64,000 bases of DNA from Phyto melanocephala (GCA_941918925.1 OW799235.1:101945947-102009946), one strand, 5' to 3'. Positions 23,390-35,934 are shown, counted from the stretch's first letter. The notes: generated by a model not told the origin, from the letters alone. Numbers and translations: made by a program.

Positions 23390-26150
23390 TCCAAGATTTT
23401 TAAAAAATTTAAAATTTTCCTTTTAAAAAACATTAAAAAAAACGTGAATAAAATTTTAAATAAATATGGTTGTTTATAAGAATTTTTTTCATTTATTTTC
23501 TAAATTATTATTGGAGTATAAGATGTCGCCACTTTTTATATAAATTAAAAAAAATTTCTCAGAAGTCTTTTGCTCTTAGAAATTTCATAAAATAATTTTA
23601 GAAGAATATCTTTAGTATCCCCTTCAATCTACATATTAAAGTGACAAGAAACCTTGATATAGGACTGCCATTGCCATTAAACAAATCTTCCACAAGGAGA
23701 CAATTTTTTATTAAATAAATTATTTAAACAAATAAAAAAAAACAATGGCACGAAATATACAAATTATATTTATTTTTACAAAAATATTAATATTGAAAAA
23801 ATTTAGTATAAACATTCGTTACTGAAAATAAATCGGAGCTGCATTTCAAATCAATTCTAATTATGAAAGAAACGGATACTTTATTCATTTTGGTTTGAAA
23901 ATATGAAATTTTGAATGGCAATGAATATGTTCTACCCGTTGAAAGTGCAAATGAAGGGCTATAGAATTCCAGTTGATTGTTTAATATTTGTTTGGAATCT
24001 TTTGTGGTAGTTATTTTCAAGTGAATTTTATGAACGTAAGAAGTCGGTTATTCTTAGATTAGTCGGTTATTATCAGTCACACCAATTCATGGAGATTTTC
24101 ATAGTCAGTCAGAATAGCCTTCATTTCTTTGTGTAGCAGTTTTTAAACCAATTTTAGTCATTACTTTTAATATAGCACGAGAAGTAGACACATATTAAGT
24201 ATAAATGCTATGGGGGTTGTTAGTTTCAAACAAACGCTAGAGATTAGGAAGGACTTAATTGCCAATAGAAAATTAAGTAATTTAATTATGGACAGCACCG
24301 GCACGGAGTGCCATAATCCGACAGCGTTCTTACCACTGGCTTGAGTTTGTGACGTTTAACAACCGCTCCTGTGATTATGTTGTGCAACTTAATCATGAGT
24401 CGTGACCACAGGTGGCAACCTTATCTACATTAATTTCTTATGGTGTTTCTATTCCCAAAAAAAAAAAATTATAATTTTTTGACTTTTTAAAAAAAAAATG
24501 TAGTTGTGTGGTAAAGGCATGCCTTTAAGGAGGGCTGCCTGTTTCATTCTAATATTTTGCCCCTATTTAGTGCAAAAGTAATTCCAATATTTGCATCGTA
24601 TAAAATCACAGGGTAGGTAGTGCCCGAAAATTTGCTGATTATTTGCTTGTCTGTTTTATGTTTCAAATAATTAAAAAAGCTAACTGTGTTAAAAGTTGTA
24701 CAAAATTAAATTAAAACTGCGAAAAGTTTGCCAAGAAAAAATAAAAAGTTTGTTTTCTTAAGCTCAATATGTTTATTGCTGAAAAAATCTCAGCTGTTTA
24801 AAACAGGGCGAAGCTTTCATCATAATTTCTGTTCTTTGTCAACAAATAATGTATCGCATTATAACAGGGTGAGTTAAACATTTTAAATATGTGCATTCTA
24901 AAGGGGTCACACTGTTGCCCTTTTATTGTAAAATACTTTTTAAAGGTCACCTGCACCCTAACAAAATGCTACCTTTATAATAAGCAGAATAGAACAGAAT
25001 TTTTCAGCTTTTTTACATAGTAGTTACATTTTTATATAAAACTGCATTTTTTGCATTCATTTTTTTAATTTGGGACCAAAATTATATTTAAGAACCAGAA
25101 AAAATTTAACCTTCTTTTTAAAACCAGCTGTTAAAGAGGGCGGTATTACAACCCTTTGAATTAATTCAGGGTACGACATTTAAAATTTTTAAAATTTTTT
25201 CTTATTTTTATGACAACATTATTACAAAAGAGCTTGTCACCTGTTTATAATATTGCATATTTTTGAGAAGAGAACACAAAAGAGGGCAAAGGGCAGAATA
25301 AATGTAACATGTACGTAAGAAAAGAAAACACCATTAGTTAAAGCAAATGTACCTTGCTAAAGAGCTCATGCAATCTAACCCCTTATTACTTTTATCACTA
25401 CGAGGCGATGAGTTGGATCAACGAAAAAATTTGCTTTGTAATTTGAAAGAAGACAAACAAGTCACCAAGTAACTACTTTCGCTAAAAGACACCCCAAGAT
25501 ATATATGGTTGCACGCAGCCTTTCGATCCACCACCTCTATAACTATCAGTCATTAAATTATTATTCTCTCTTTCTGTGGAGAATGAACAGCACCCAGAAG
25601 CATTTGTGGCTCTCGACTTTTGATCAATGTCGAGTATTAGACATTAAACCTCTTTCTAATCTGTTTCCTCACTTGAGAATAACTACAGCCACCACGTGCA
25701 CTCCGAGGAGACCTCACCAATAACCAGTTTTAAATTCCAGGGACTTAATGATTCCCGTGGTACCAGAAAAATATTTGTTCAGCCTTTAGTATATTGTCTG
25801 ACTAGAGTTTTGTCTTTTCCAAGTTATGGTTCCAGGAAGCTAGAGGTGTTGGTCTCACTTTTCTAAGCCGTACTGACAATATACCAAGGACACATGTCTC
25901 CTGGTGGAAATTGCCAACAGACAGTCTGAAATTTTTAGAGTCTAGAGCAAATAGTTGAAGTAGCGTGGGACTAAGTTAGGAATCTGGCGTTATCAGTCAG
26001 TGGCCAGTGACTAGTGGGAAATAAGTAGTGATCGAAAAGAGACGGGGATAATAGTATCTCCATTTACTTCAGCCGCCTTTCTTTAGCGCACATGGTATTA
26101 GCGAAGTGCCTGACATTTTTGTAATTTTTAAAATTTGATCTAACGTATTT
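23390..26150. other. Non-coding stretch
   Basis: No supported gene. 24285-24420 and 25500-26110 are clearly less AT-rich than the rest. The latter looks like the 3' untranslated part of a retrotransposon or an old element, but I cannot name it; its 72-codon open frame (25505-25723) matches nothing known. CAGGTGGCAACCTT at about 24411 resembles a hAT end, without a visible partner. Confidence 0.35.
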
Positions 26151-26162
26151 GTAAGAAGAATT

Positions 26163-26225
26163 TACATACATATATACATACATACATTCATACATACATA
26201 CATACATACGTACATACATACATAT
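26163..26225. repeat. (TACA)n microsatellite
   Basis: About 60 bp of imperfect TACA repeats. Confidence 0.85.
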
Positions 26226-26950
26226 CTTCTGAAAAAAATTCTTAAGTCGGGATATAAATTTTTTAACGTTTCTTTATTACATCCTGAAGAAATTTTGTTT
26301 GGACTTATTGGTTTAATTTTAAGTATAAAATTTTAAAAGACATCACTTTAAAAAAAAACTAATTTAATAGTGTATATTTTTTAATTTCTTTTTATTAAAT
26401 TGTGAATTTTTTTTAACAAAACTCCACTGTAACAAACTTTAAATTTTTTACACTAATCCTAGTCTTAATACGAATTAAATAATTAAAACAAACTAAAATA
26501 TATATTTTTTTGAATTGTTGTATATTATTTTGCTCTGCTCAAATATTTGAAAATGCGAAATAAGTTGTTTTACCAAATACCCACAGCTATATGTGTGCCT
26601 ATTTTTGAACTCAAACGAGAACCCTTACAGTATTGCTAATTAAGCTTATATGCTTTTAATCTAATCCAGAATTATTTAGATTTTGATTTGAAATCCGTTA
26701 TTCTCTGTGGAAAAGAAATTAGCTTTTTCTCCAAGCCCAGCATTTTATTTGCTGCAGAATTAAAGATTAAATAATTGTGAGGATTATAAGGTACATAAAC
26801 GCAAATAGACAAACCTTTTCTAACGTTTACAGTTTATATGCTTACAATATACTTATACACAAGCATACAAACTAAGAAGCATATGAAGGTGTATTGTTCT
26901 GACCCAGCAGTTTTTGTGATGAAATTTGTCATTAATTTGTTTATGTATGT

Positions 26951-27159
26951 CAGGGCACATTTATTCATCAGGTAATCTTGTTTCGTCAGCTGATTATTTT
27001 TTTCTTCACTTATTTAAAATTTCAGCTGTCAAAGTCTATAGATAAAAAACAATTTTCTCTCCTCTCTCATTAGTTTCAAATGTCAAACTTCATATATAAA
27101 AAATATAAACAAAAAAATTCTCTCCGAACTGCAATTACCTGATGAATTAATATGCCTTG
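26951..27159 (+). mobile_element. Non-autonomous hAT element (MITE), 209 bp, with 8-bp target duplication
   Basis: The left end is CAGGGCACATTTATTCATCA; the complement of the right end is CAAGGCATATTAATTCATCA, and both continue GGTAAT. ATGTATGT flanks both sides (26943-26950 and 27160-27167). The CA-start ends and 8-bp duplication are the hAT signature. A degraded relative lies at 23251-23385. Confidence 0.85.
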
Positions 27160-27167
27160 ATGTATGT

Positions 27168-28214
27168 GTTGAAACGGAGATAAAAAATTCGTTATGCGCC
27201 ACCCTGTATAATAAAATAGTGAACGTAGTATAAGTAAGTTGTATTTGTAGTGTATTTCCATTATACAGTGCTGCCAGAATTTCAATATTGTAGAGAAATT
27301 TATTTCTATTCAAAAAGACAACAACAAAATTACAGAAAAATAAGAAGGATAACAGAGTCCCTGTGCTATAAAACAAATGTAAAAGTTTCGTTTACATACC
27401 ATCTGAGTTGCGTACTGGCAAACGGAAAGTTGTCTGAACATTTTTTAAAACTAAATTTGAGGTTGTTTTTTAAACATTCTACTCATGGCAGTCTAAATTT
27501 GAGGCAGCCTTAAATTCAGACAGAACTGCAACTACCTAAAATTAGTAAAATATTGTAACTTTATTCTATGTTAATAAATCAGTGACCACCTTCACTAAAA
27601 CTTATTGCAGCAATCTTGATATGATATCCCCCTTATAACTGAAGATCTAAATAAAAGTCTAACTTCGTTGTCAGTACTGTCGGGATATCTGTTTGCTTAC
27701 TGTGCGGAAAAGGTGTGTATATATGCGTGTAGGTTTTCATTTAATTCTATTTAATGGTGTCTTCTTACTTTTATTTAACATGCCCTTAATGCCAACTTTT
27801 TATTTCATTTAATTTTTGTATATTTTTTTTGTTTACTTTTAGGATTCATACGTGTAATATGTATTTTATTTACATGCGAGAACAGCTAGAATATAAAATG
27901 TGTGCCAGCATTACAACCGTAAAAAGTCACGCCACCAAAAAGTATAAAATTTCCTAATTGTTCTTTAAATAAAAGAATGTAACACATTATAGTCGTATAT
28001 TTAAATATGTTTTCATACGTATGGTATGAATGAATATATTTATAAGGGTATAAAAATTGCGTTTGGGCGGGGTGAAAATTCATTTATTTATAAAAGTATT
28101 TGAAAAAATTTAAATAGAAATGTATGTTATCACCTCATTACTAGGTTAGAAAAATTTAAACAGTGAACGCAATTTAATCTACACGTAGCTTAAGCTAATA
28201 AAAAGTAAATAGTT
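27168..28214. other. Non-coding stretch
   Basis: AT-rich DNA without supported genes. CAGTGCTGCCAG at about 27266 looks like a hAT terminus, but no matching right end was found. Frame 27250-27513 is not recognised. Confidence 0.35.
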
Positions 28215-28936
28215 TTAAACAAAACTAAATAATGAAAAAATACTTTTTATTCGCAATGCAAAAATATTGTTGTTAAGCCAACATAGCGGACCGGGTTTAA
28301 CTAGTAACAAGTGTGTTAAGTAGCTGTCGGTCATAGCACCGATTTTTTCGAAATAAAACAGCAACCTGTCCACTCGTTGCTGTATCTCTTCTCGCTGGAC
28401 ACGGTTCTTTCCTAGAACGCCTTCTATTACTTCTTTCAATGCGTTCCATGCATGTTGGTGGTCGTGATGCTCTGAAAGCAAATGTGTGAAAGAATCACTT
28501 TTGATCAATTTCCAAATATCAGGTCCATTGAGAATACCTGTTTTAAATACATAAGAAAAACGAAAAAAATTATTGGTAATGCGAATGTATAGAAATTAAC
28601 AAATTTAGATATGACAATATTGAAATACAGAGTACGATACGTACCGTTTTTAATTTTCTCATCACTAAGTTTCGGAAAGATGGATTTCAAACAGTCAAAG
28701 GCGCCGTTAACTTTTTTGATCACCACTTCAACGAATTTCCCAGCTATTCCCAGTTTCATGTGGAGCGGTGGCAACAAAATATCATCCAGGTCCTTTATCA
28801 TAGGTTCATTGCGTAATTTTAATTGTTTGTTGAGCTCGGGAGTTCTTCCTTTCCAATCTTTACATTGATATTGATTTCCTTTGTATCGTGAATCCCAATT
28901 ACAAAGGAAGCAGAAGTATTTTGTTCTAAATTTTGT
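28215..28936 (-). pseudogene. Fragment of an uncharacterised insect protein family, probably mobile-element-borne, two exons
   Basis: Exon 1 (about 28936 down to 28645) encodes KYFCFLCNWDSRYKGNQYQC, then KDWKGRTPELNKQ and ILLPPLHMKLGIAGKF, ending SDEKIKNG. A GTACGT donor (28644) and a CAG acceptor (28538) define a 107-bp intron; exon 2 continues in frame with GILNGPDIWKLIKSDSF and HAWNALKEVIEGVLGKN, then LLFYFEKIGAMTDSYLTHLL, to the stop at 28215. I recall this CFLC-WDSR / LLPPLH-KLG / GP-I-LI-D--F pattern from multi-copy hypothetical proteins of insects and other animals that behave like parts of mobile elements; no function is known to me. The N-terminus is missing (stop upstream, no start) and the C-terminus is shortened. 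Confidence 0.7.
28538..28644 (-). other. Predicted 107-bp intron
   Basis: GTACGT donor and AAAACAG acceptor on the minus strand. Removal joins AAC-G to GT-ATT and keeps the frame through the conserved NG-GP-I motif, which supports real splicing in the ancestor. Confidence 0.65.
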
Positions 28937-28939
28937 TTT

Positions 28940-29872
28940 TATGCATATTATAATTGCGTATTAATTGCATATTATTTTATTTTCATTAAGTTTTTATAAA
29001 TAAAGTTTTTTTTTTCATGATAATTTTTTAATTTATATTTTTATTTTAAGGGTGGTGGCTATAACTGATTTTTGAAATTCATACATTTACTCAATTGCGA
29101 ATAAAAGCGAAACGCGTGCATCGATTTTTATGATCTTTGTCTCATTTTGCTCATAGGTTATGTGACTTTGCGAAAAAATAACTAGACTTGAAACTTTTGT
29201 CCATTTTGGATTTTTTATGTATTTAAAAAAAAAAAAAAAATTAAATTTTTAGCAAAAAATAATTTTTTCCCTTCATACATTCATTTTTAACTTCGAAAGT
29301 GTTACTTGTATAGGAAAACAATATATAAACAGATTAAGGGAATTGTAATTCTTAATTTTTTAAAATTTATTTCAACTAAATTGGGCTAGTGGTTGTCGAG
29401 CTATGTCAAACAACAGGGCCTAAAACGTGATAAATTCCCCTATACGATAGTACTAACTTCAAATCGATACTAACTTCAAATCGCAGGTAAGAAAACAAAA
29501 CGAATGATGCAGAAATTCTTCTTTTTGGGTCTAATTTCACATACAGTTAACAGAATTGAGTTGGCAATCAATTAACTGAAAAATGTTGTACTGTGTAAGT
29601 CTTTTATAATTAGACTGAAGTTCTTCATTGGTGCACAGAAAATTTTCTTGATTTTTTAGTCTTGAGCAGAAGTGAATATGGTATATGAATAACGCTCGTA
29701 TATTTTTTTTGGAACAAAAACAGTACATTTCACTGAAATTTTTTAAACAAGCAGTACTTTTCGCAGTATTCAGTATATAAAAAATCATCATAATCAATCA
29801 TCTGAATCATTCCCGTCAGAATTAGCTTTTGTGTTTGTTTTGTATTTGTCGTTTCAAGCAATTTTAGTAAGC
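28940..29872. other. Non-coding stretch upstream of the 28.2-kb protein fragment
   Basis: AT-rich. A short tandem duplication of ATACTAACTTCAAATCG lies near 29445-29482. It may contain the 5' part of the same mobile element, but no further homologous peptide was seen. Confidence 0.4.
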
Positions 29873-29882
29873 AATACCGGCT

Positions 29883-30555
29883 AAATCAATGCGCATAAAC
29901 TCCTCATGCAATACGAACTTTCAGCTTTCGGGCCAACACATTGACGATGTTGAAAACTTTTGCTACCTGGGGAGTATAATTTCAAAAAGCGGGCGAAGCA
30001 AATAAGATATACAGAATGGACTGTGTAAGGCAAAACAAGCATTTGGCACGCTTAATAAGTTCTGGAGATCGCAAAATATCTCAGATCAAACCAAACTTAA
30101 AGTTTTTAATAGCAACGTGAAATCTGTGCTTCTGTATGGCTGTGAAACCTGGAATATTTCGATTCGGGAAATGAGTTATATGCAAGCTTTTGTAAACCGC
30201 TGCCTCAGGCGTATACACAGGATATTCTGGCCTGTCACAATATCAAATCAGGACTTGTGGAGCTTAACCAATCAGGTCCCTTTAAACATGAGTATCCGAT
30301 TGCGTAAATTTAGCTGGCTGGGGCACACAATGAGAAAGCCAGCGGATGATTTAACTCGACACTCCGTTGAGTATAACCCCTAAAGGATCCAGAAGACCTG
30401 GCAGACCTGCTAATACTTGGAGACGCCAAATTGAGAACGAGTTGAACGAGCATAGTGTGTCTTGGAGTGAAATGAAAACGATGTCTACTGATAGAATAAA
30501 ATGGAGAGCATTTGTTGCGGCCCTATGTTCCACTGGGAATTAAAGGATTAAATAT
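29883..30555 (+). mobile_element. RTE-type LINE, 5'-truncated, with 10-bp target duplication
   Basis: Translates (with one TAA and one frame change) as VENFCYLGSIISKSGRSK, then KSVLLYGCETW, VNRCLRRIHRIFWP, LRKFSWLGHTMRKP, RRPGRPANTWRRQIENEL and a WRAFVAALCSTGN end. This is the region after the RT domain of RTE/HmRTE-like LINEs. It ends in AAAGGATTAAATAT. AATACCGGCT flanks both sides (29873-29882 and 30556-30565), the target-site duplication of one insertion. The open part is 30117-30383. The endonuclease and the catalytic RT are absent, as in most 5'-truncated LINE copies. Confidence 0.85.
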
Positions 30556-30565
30556 AATACCGGCT

Positions 30566-31734
30566 TCGTTTTGAGGTAATTGCAAAAATCAATGCATTTG
30601 TACATCATATTATATTTGACGGTCACAAACGCCTTCAATGTTTATACTTCTAATTTGGTTTTGTCTGATGTCTAAGTTTTGTTCACTGCAGAGAAAATTC
30701 GTTCCACTGATTCTTAAGTTCCTGGCAAATATAAAATATATTCAACGGACGTGGCCATTTCTTTGATTTCGCAATCAGCGTTATTGAGATGAATAAATAT
30801 CTCCACCTACCGATCTACAATCGAAACATTGTCTTTTCTCCATTGCATAATTTTGTCGCTCGTACAATAGTTTTTGATATATCGAAATTGGGTGTGCAAA
30901 TTTACTGCATTTTCATTGGCATTGTACAAATGTATTCGCTCAACTTGTTCATAACGGCTTCGACTTTATTCTATGTTGGTGTTCCTTGCAATACTGCCCA
31001 CGCAAAAAGTTTCAGTGGCTCGAACCGCCAACGCACAACAGAGGCAGTTGCCGGCTGGCGACGAATCCGAGGAGAATGCTATTTTTGAAGTAAACAATGT
31101 TATTGCATGAATTCGCTGCTGACCGTTTTTATTTCTATTATGTATTGAAAAACAGTATTTTGAGGGAGAAAAGCAGTACGCAGTTTTTGATGTCGAAAAA
31201 TAGTATAATACTGCGAAAAACAGTACAGATACGAGCCTTATACATATATGAAGATTCTTTTAAAATTCCATGCAGTATACATATTTATTCAGAATTCTTC
31301 CGAAAAATTGTTTTTTCAAACGATCCGTAAACGACTAATATACAAATAAAATTTAAAAAAAAAATTTTTTTTTTTAAATTAAAATTTAAAATAACGGATC
31401 TTTAACCTAACCTCTCTCACGCTCTGCTCACATAAATTGGCGATTTTTTGTGGGTGTTCTTAAGTCTGAGTTCTATGATAATATGTAAGTCGCAACTCCC
31501 AATATTCCTATTTAAAAAAGGATGGTTTAATTTTAAGGGCCGATGTTGAATGTGAAAATGGGCGTTCAAATCAAAATGAATTTCGTGCACTTCGCGATTC
31601 TTTTGGTCAACATAATCGTTCAAATTTGTCCACAATCGGGAGGATTATAAAAAAATATTTAAATTTCAGCAAAACAGGTCTGTATGAAATGTGAAAACAT
31701 CTGTGAATGCGTTCTTAGTTCGTTGAACGGAAAA
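30566..31734. other. Non-coding stretch with unrecognised open frames
   Basis: The frame 30789-31088 (99 codons) is one of the longer unexplained ones but shows no domain, signal peptide pattern or splice logic that I can support. 30680-31090 is less AT-rich and may be an old element. Confidence 0.35.
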
Positions 31735-32200
31735 CATTGCTGTTTTTCGCGAGGGGAGTCGATTGGGCGATGTCCGTGTGTCCGTCTTTCCGTGTTTACA
31801 AGTCTCCACACGTAGCACAGATCATCAATCTTTTTCAAATATTCGAGAATAAATTGCTATTGATATTCAGCAAAAATGCCCCATAACTTTTTGTTATAAA
31901 TATAAGGAAATAAACACGACTGCTTCTGTTTATAACATATTTATACAATAAAAATTAACATTTTGCAGCCCTAGCATAATTTATAGATACGTTTGCTAAT
32001 ATTATTAGATTTGTTATGGCTTTAGGGCTATTAGATCACTAATTGTCAAAGTTATTGGAAAAATTATTTTTAAAATTACATTTTTTTAAATATATCAAGT
32101 TACTAAAGTTGCTAACTAATTTTAGGACAAGCTAAAGACACCAAAATATTGGCTGTAGCCTTTCAAACTGTTGCTAAGAAAACTGACAAATCGGCTACAA
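31735..32200 (+). repeat. Dispersed fly repeat (family R1), copy C, partial
   Basis: Has GGAGTCGATTGGGCGATGTC, GTGTCCGTCTTTCCGTGT, AATTGCTATTGATATTCAGC, CCCCATAACTTTTTG and AAATAAACACGACTGC in R1 order. It lacks both R1 ends. Confidence 0.6.
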
Positions 32201-33690
32201 ACTAACTGAGATATAAGCACAAAAATACAACTAAAATATTAACAATTAACAAATTATTTTGCTTTTGTAATGTTTTATTTAGAAAATGTTTAATAGTTTT
32301 TATAACTGACGAAATAGATATTTTATTTGAATTAATACAAAATTTCCATTATAGACGTTAATAAATTAATTTAAATTTGTATTAATTTTTATTTGTTTTT
32401 TTTTTTATTAATTTAATTGGTATTTTTGTTCAAGTTTTTAAATCAAAACTATTAGTTTTCATTTGAATAATACAATTATTTAAATGACGAAAACAAAATA
32501 CATTATTAAATTCTTATTTAATATTTATAACTGATTTTTCTTTCTGTGTATATGTGAATAAATTAATGCAAATTGAAGCTTAAATACGCTGAAATTTCTA
32601 CGCATTTTTATGCCATGTTTTTTGTTTTTATTTTATATCGTTTGTTTTACTTCAATAGTTTTAAATATGGGGCATGACTGGGCACTAGACAAACTAGAAT
32701 AAAATAATATAAATGTTTACTCTTCATATATAGACTTGCTTTTTTTATTTACTTAAATTTTGATCATAGAATTTTCTCACCTGGTTGAAGAAGCAAAAAC
32801 TTCAAGATTTTTGGCATTTGGCCAAAATACAAAATAACACGAATGTTTTATGGATTTAATAAGAGAAGAAGAGATTATTTTTCTTAAAACTATATATGAA
32901 TGAATTTTTTCTATAGATAACAATTGCGAATACTTAGGAGAATGTAAAAAAACTAAACATAAAATTGTATCAAGAAAAAGTAGGGGCTCAAAATAGTTTG
33001 ATTTAGTTTTTATTTATTTGTCTGTTGTACTTGTAATATGAGTGTCTAAACATATAATTATTTCCAGAGAATTATAGAAAACCATTCACCATTTTCTATT
33101 CTAATGTTTTTTTAAGGAAATGTTATATTTTTAAATGTGTTAAATGAATGGATAATCAAAAAAATATTTATTAATTTTATTCATTTATTTATTTTCGTAA
33201 TAAAAAGCCAATGGTCAAAAAACAGTATAACAGAGAAAACAATATATCTGAGATCAAAAAACATAAAAAAGGATAAAAATTCCAAACTATATATAATAAT
33301 ACAATATCAAATATTCATAGATGTATATATTTTAAAATATATGCAAATCTGTATATAAAAAAAAATATAAAAATTATTAGTGCACTAATAATTGTAGCTC
33401 CCCAGTCATAACGTATTATAGAAGAAATAAAAACATTAATTTATGCAGAAGGTATTTTTTAGTAACAAAAATATGTATTATATATACATTTGTATGTATC
33501 TATTTTATATGAATATGAAAAATTATGATTCAGAATCAGAAAGATACTGTAAGAGTTTTAAACGAAAAACATTATTAGAACGCGAAAAAATTCGTAAATA
33601 AAAAGTTACAATGTTCCTACAACGCGCTATTCTGACTATAATTGTTCTCTCAAAAAAAGAACGAATTAATTTTGGTTATGAAAATTTGAG
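32200..33690. other. Non-coding stretch
   Basis: Very AT-rich. The 73-codon frame at 33137-33358 is Ile/Lys-rich and not credible as a gene. Confidence 0.45.
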
Positions 33691-34375
33691 GGTTTCTAGT
33701 AGATCTCGTAAATACAAATGAGTTATAAAGAGCCTGTGGCTTATTACTTTTAATAACATTAAAAAAAAAAATTAGTATTTCGATATTTTATAAAATCATC
33801 AAAAGCACAACCAAGAAAGCAGCGAATGTATTGCGATACATGTTCTCGACGCCTAATATTATAAACCAAACGAACTATAGCATTTACCAAACGTTTAATC
33901 CTTTGTAAATGTAGAGAACAAGTTCCAGAAACAACCTGGAGACCGTACATAATCAGTGACATAAGAAGTGAATTATGCGAATTTATACGGAATATGCAGA
34001 GGTAAATACAAATTTAGACAGTTTATCCGGCGTAAAATACCAAAAACCCTTGAGTACAAAAAAATCAATATGAAAATTAAAAGAAAGTTTAGAATCTAAA
34101 ATTACCTCTAAACAATTAATATGATGATTAAAATCTAAACGAGCATTATTAAATCCAATATTTAAAAAAAGGAACAAAATCGAACGGGAGGTCCAAACAT
34201 AATAGTGTTAGTTTTAGAGGTGTTAATAACTAATGAATTAGAAGAAGTCCACTCAAGAACACGTTTATGAGAAAAACTAATATTATTTTCCAGCACATCA
34301 ATTTGATCACTACAACCTCTAAAAAGTAATAATATATTATCAGTAAAGATATACATACGATCTTTTGTCAACCGA
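33690..34375 (-). pseudogene. LINE reverse transcriptase, C-terminal part, frameshifted
   Basis: Three adjacent minus-strand frames join into one LINE RT tail. TDNILLLFRGCSDQIDVLEN with VLEWTSSNSLVINTSKTNTI (the YADD-following region; the aspartate box itself is degraded) comes first. RLDFNHHINCLEVILDSKLS with FNFHID (the GV-LD--L-F--HI motif) follows, then SLIMYGLQVVSGTCSLHLQR with RRREHVSQYIRCFLG. This is the order seen in jockey/CR1-like LINEs. At least two frameshifts are present and the 5' end is missing. It could be the same family as the fragment at 18333-18472, but the two do not overlap. Confidence 0.75.
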
Positions 34376-34639
34376 ATGCAATGCGGTTTTGAAACCCACT
34401 TCGGAAGTTAACAAAAAAGAACCCTGAAGCCAGAATAAATTAAAGTATGAAGTCATTAGGCTTAAACCAAAAATTCGTTTAATAAATCTTTATTTTTTTT
34501 ATCCATTTCATCGCCTTAATATTTTTTTTATAAATATTTTATTCAAATATTATTTTAAATATTTTATGTTTTATTTATTATATATATTAATTTCTATTAA
34601 TTTTTCAGTACTATTTTAATTGATATATTCTACAATATT

Positions 34640-35930
34640 TTTATAGCCTTCACCTGTGGCGCACAAGGGTATATATAGCTTTGTCATTCCGTTTGTAATT
34701 TCAACAATTTTCATTTCCCACCCCATAAAGTAAAGGGTCCGCCAAATAACTTTTTTTTTAGAAAATTCTATAAAAAAAGTGTATCTTCGGCTGTGTGGCA
34801 CGTAGTGCCTTCCTGTTGAAACCAAATGTTGCCAATATCCTCTTCTTCAATTTTTGTGAACAAAGACTCGTTCAACATGGCCCGATAATGATCGCCACTG
34901 ACTACAGCCACTCGTTGCTCATTTTCGAATAAAAATGGCCCAATTATGCCTCTGGACCAAAATCCTCACCAAACAGTGACTCGTTTTGGGTGTATCGGCT
35001 TTTCAATGTATGCGTGCGGGTTTTCTGTGCCCCAAATGCGACAATTTTGCTTGTTTACATACCCGCCAAGATCAAAATGAGCTTCATCTAAAAAGATGAT
35101 TTTTTTTTGTCAAAATCGGCCAAAGTAATATCGCAATATTTCCCAGCGTTGTTCAAGCGTATACACAACAATATTGGTTCAGCGGAAGGATAAAACTAAT
35201 TATCAGTCAAATATCCGGGAAAGAATCGCTATTAAAATGCAACATAATTGCCCCATAAATTTCAGAGATATGAGCAAATAAACACGACGTCCTCTGTTTT
35301 TTTTTAATGTTTCTACCATCAAAATTAAAATTTTTTAAGCCATAGAATAATTTATAGGTTCCTTTGCTACTATTTTTAGATATAATATGCCTCTAGAGAT
35401 ATTCGTGAAAATTTTGGATAAATCGTGCTATAATCGGTAAATTTATAGGTAAATTTTTTTTAAATTTTACAAACGGAAATAATTTTTTTCAGCTTTTAGA
35501 CAACCGAGAGAGTCAATATTGGTATCATCTGAAAGGACTTGACTAGCGCCATATAACCGCTATAAAAAAAATTAATTTTATGTTGCCGCCGCTATAAAAT
35601 GGCTGACAACAAATTTATATATGGGTCAAATCTGGTATTTCAAAATTTAACTTCTTGAACCCCTCAACATTGGTATCAAATGAAAGAGCTTGAGCAGTAG
35701 AATACAGTAATTTATTAAAAAAAATGTAAAATCCAAGATGGCGTCTAAAACAGAATATAGCTAACTTCGTAAAAGTTCAAAATCAAGGACGCCTTCGGAA
35801 ATAATAAGGAAAAATTACGTATAATATGAAATATAGGTTAAGCTACGATGTGGGATTATACCTATGTACATGATGGTGAAGAGTATTATCAGATTCGGCA
35901 CGGCCGAATATAGCACTCTTAATTGTTTTT
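34640..35930 (+). repeat. Dispersed fly repeat (family R1), copy D, split by a mariner relic
   Basis: The 5' part (about 34640-34735) has CACAAGGGTATATATAGC and CCCACCCCATAAAG. The rest resumes near 35195 with AATATCCGGGAAAGAATCGC, then the internal AAGATGGCGTC unit, and ends CGGCACGGCCGAATATAGCA. The interruption is exactly the mariner fragment, so the R1 copy is the older of the two. Confidence 0.7.
34737..35170 (-). pseudogene. mariner/Tc1 transposase fragment
   Basis: The minus strand reads RWEILRYYFGRF, stop, IIFLDEAHFDLGGYVNKQNC, WGTENPHAYIEKPIHPKRVT, stop, GFWSRGIIGPFLFENEQRVA, HYRAMLNESLFTKIEEEDIG, NIWFQQEGTTCHTAED. This is the central catalytic domain of a mariner-type DDE transposase: the first Asp is in FLDEAHF, and the second Asp position (WFQQD in the family) is Glu here. 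Both ends of the protein are missing, stops are present, and it sits inside an R1 repeat. A related C-terminal piece lies at 56593-56779. Confidence 0.85.
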
Positions 35931-35934
35931 AATG

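Noticed and set aside
24411..25170. CAGGTGGCAACC and later GGGTG/CACCC motifs as ends of an element
   Set aside because: The candidate ends are not complementary over more than a few bases.
25505..25723. 72-codon open frame in a less AT-rich block
   Set aside because: No known protein pattern. The block may be a retroelement 3' UTR, but I could not show it.
27266..27520. CAGTGCTGCCAG that looks like a hAT end
   Set aside because: No matching right end or 8-bp duplication could be found.
30789..31088. 99-codon plus-strand open frame
   Set aside because: No recognisable domain, no homologous motif and no splice support; kept only as unexplained sequence.
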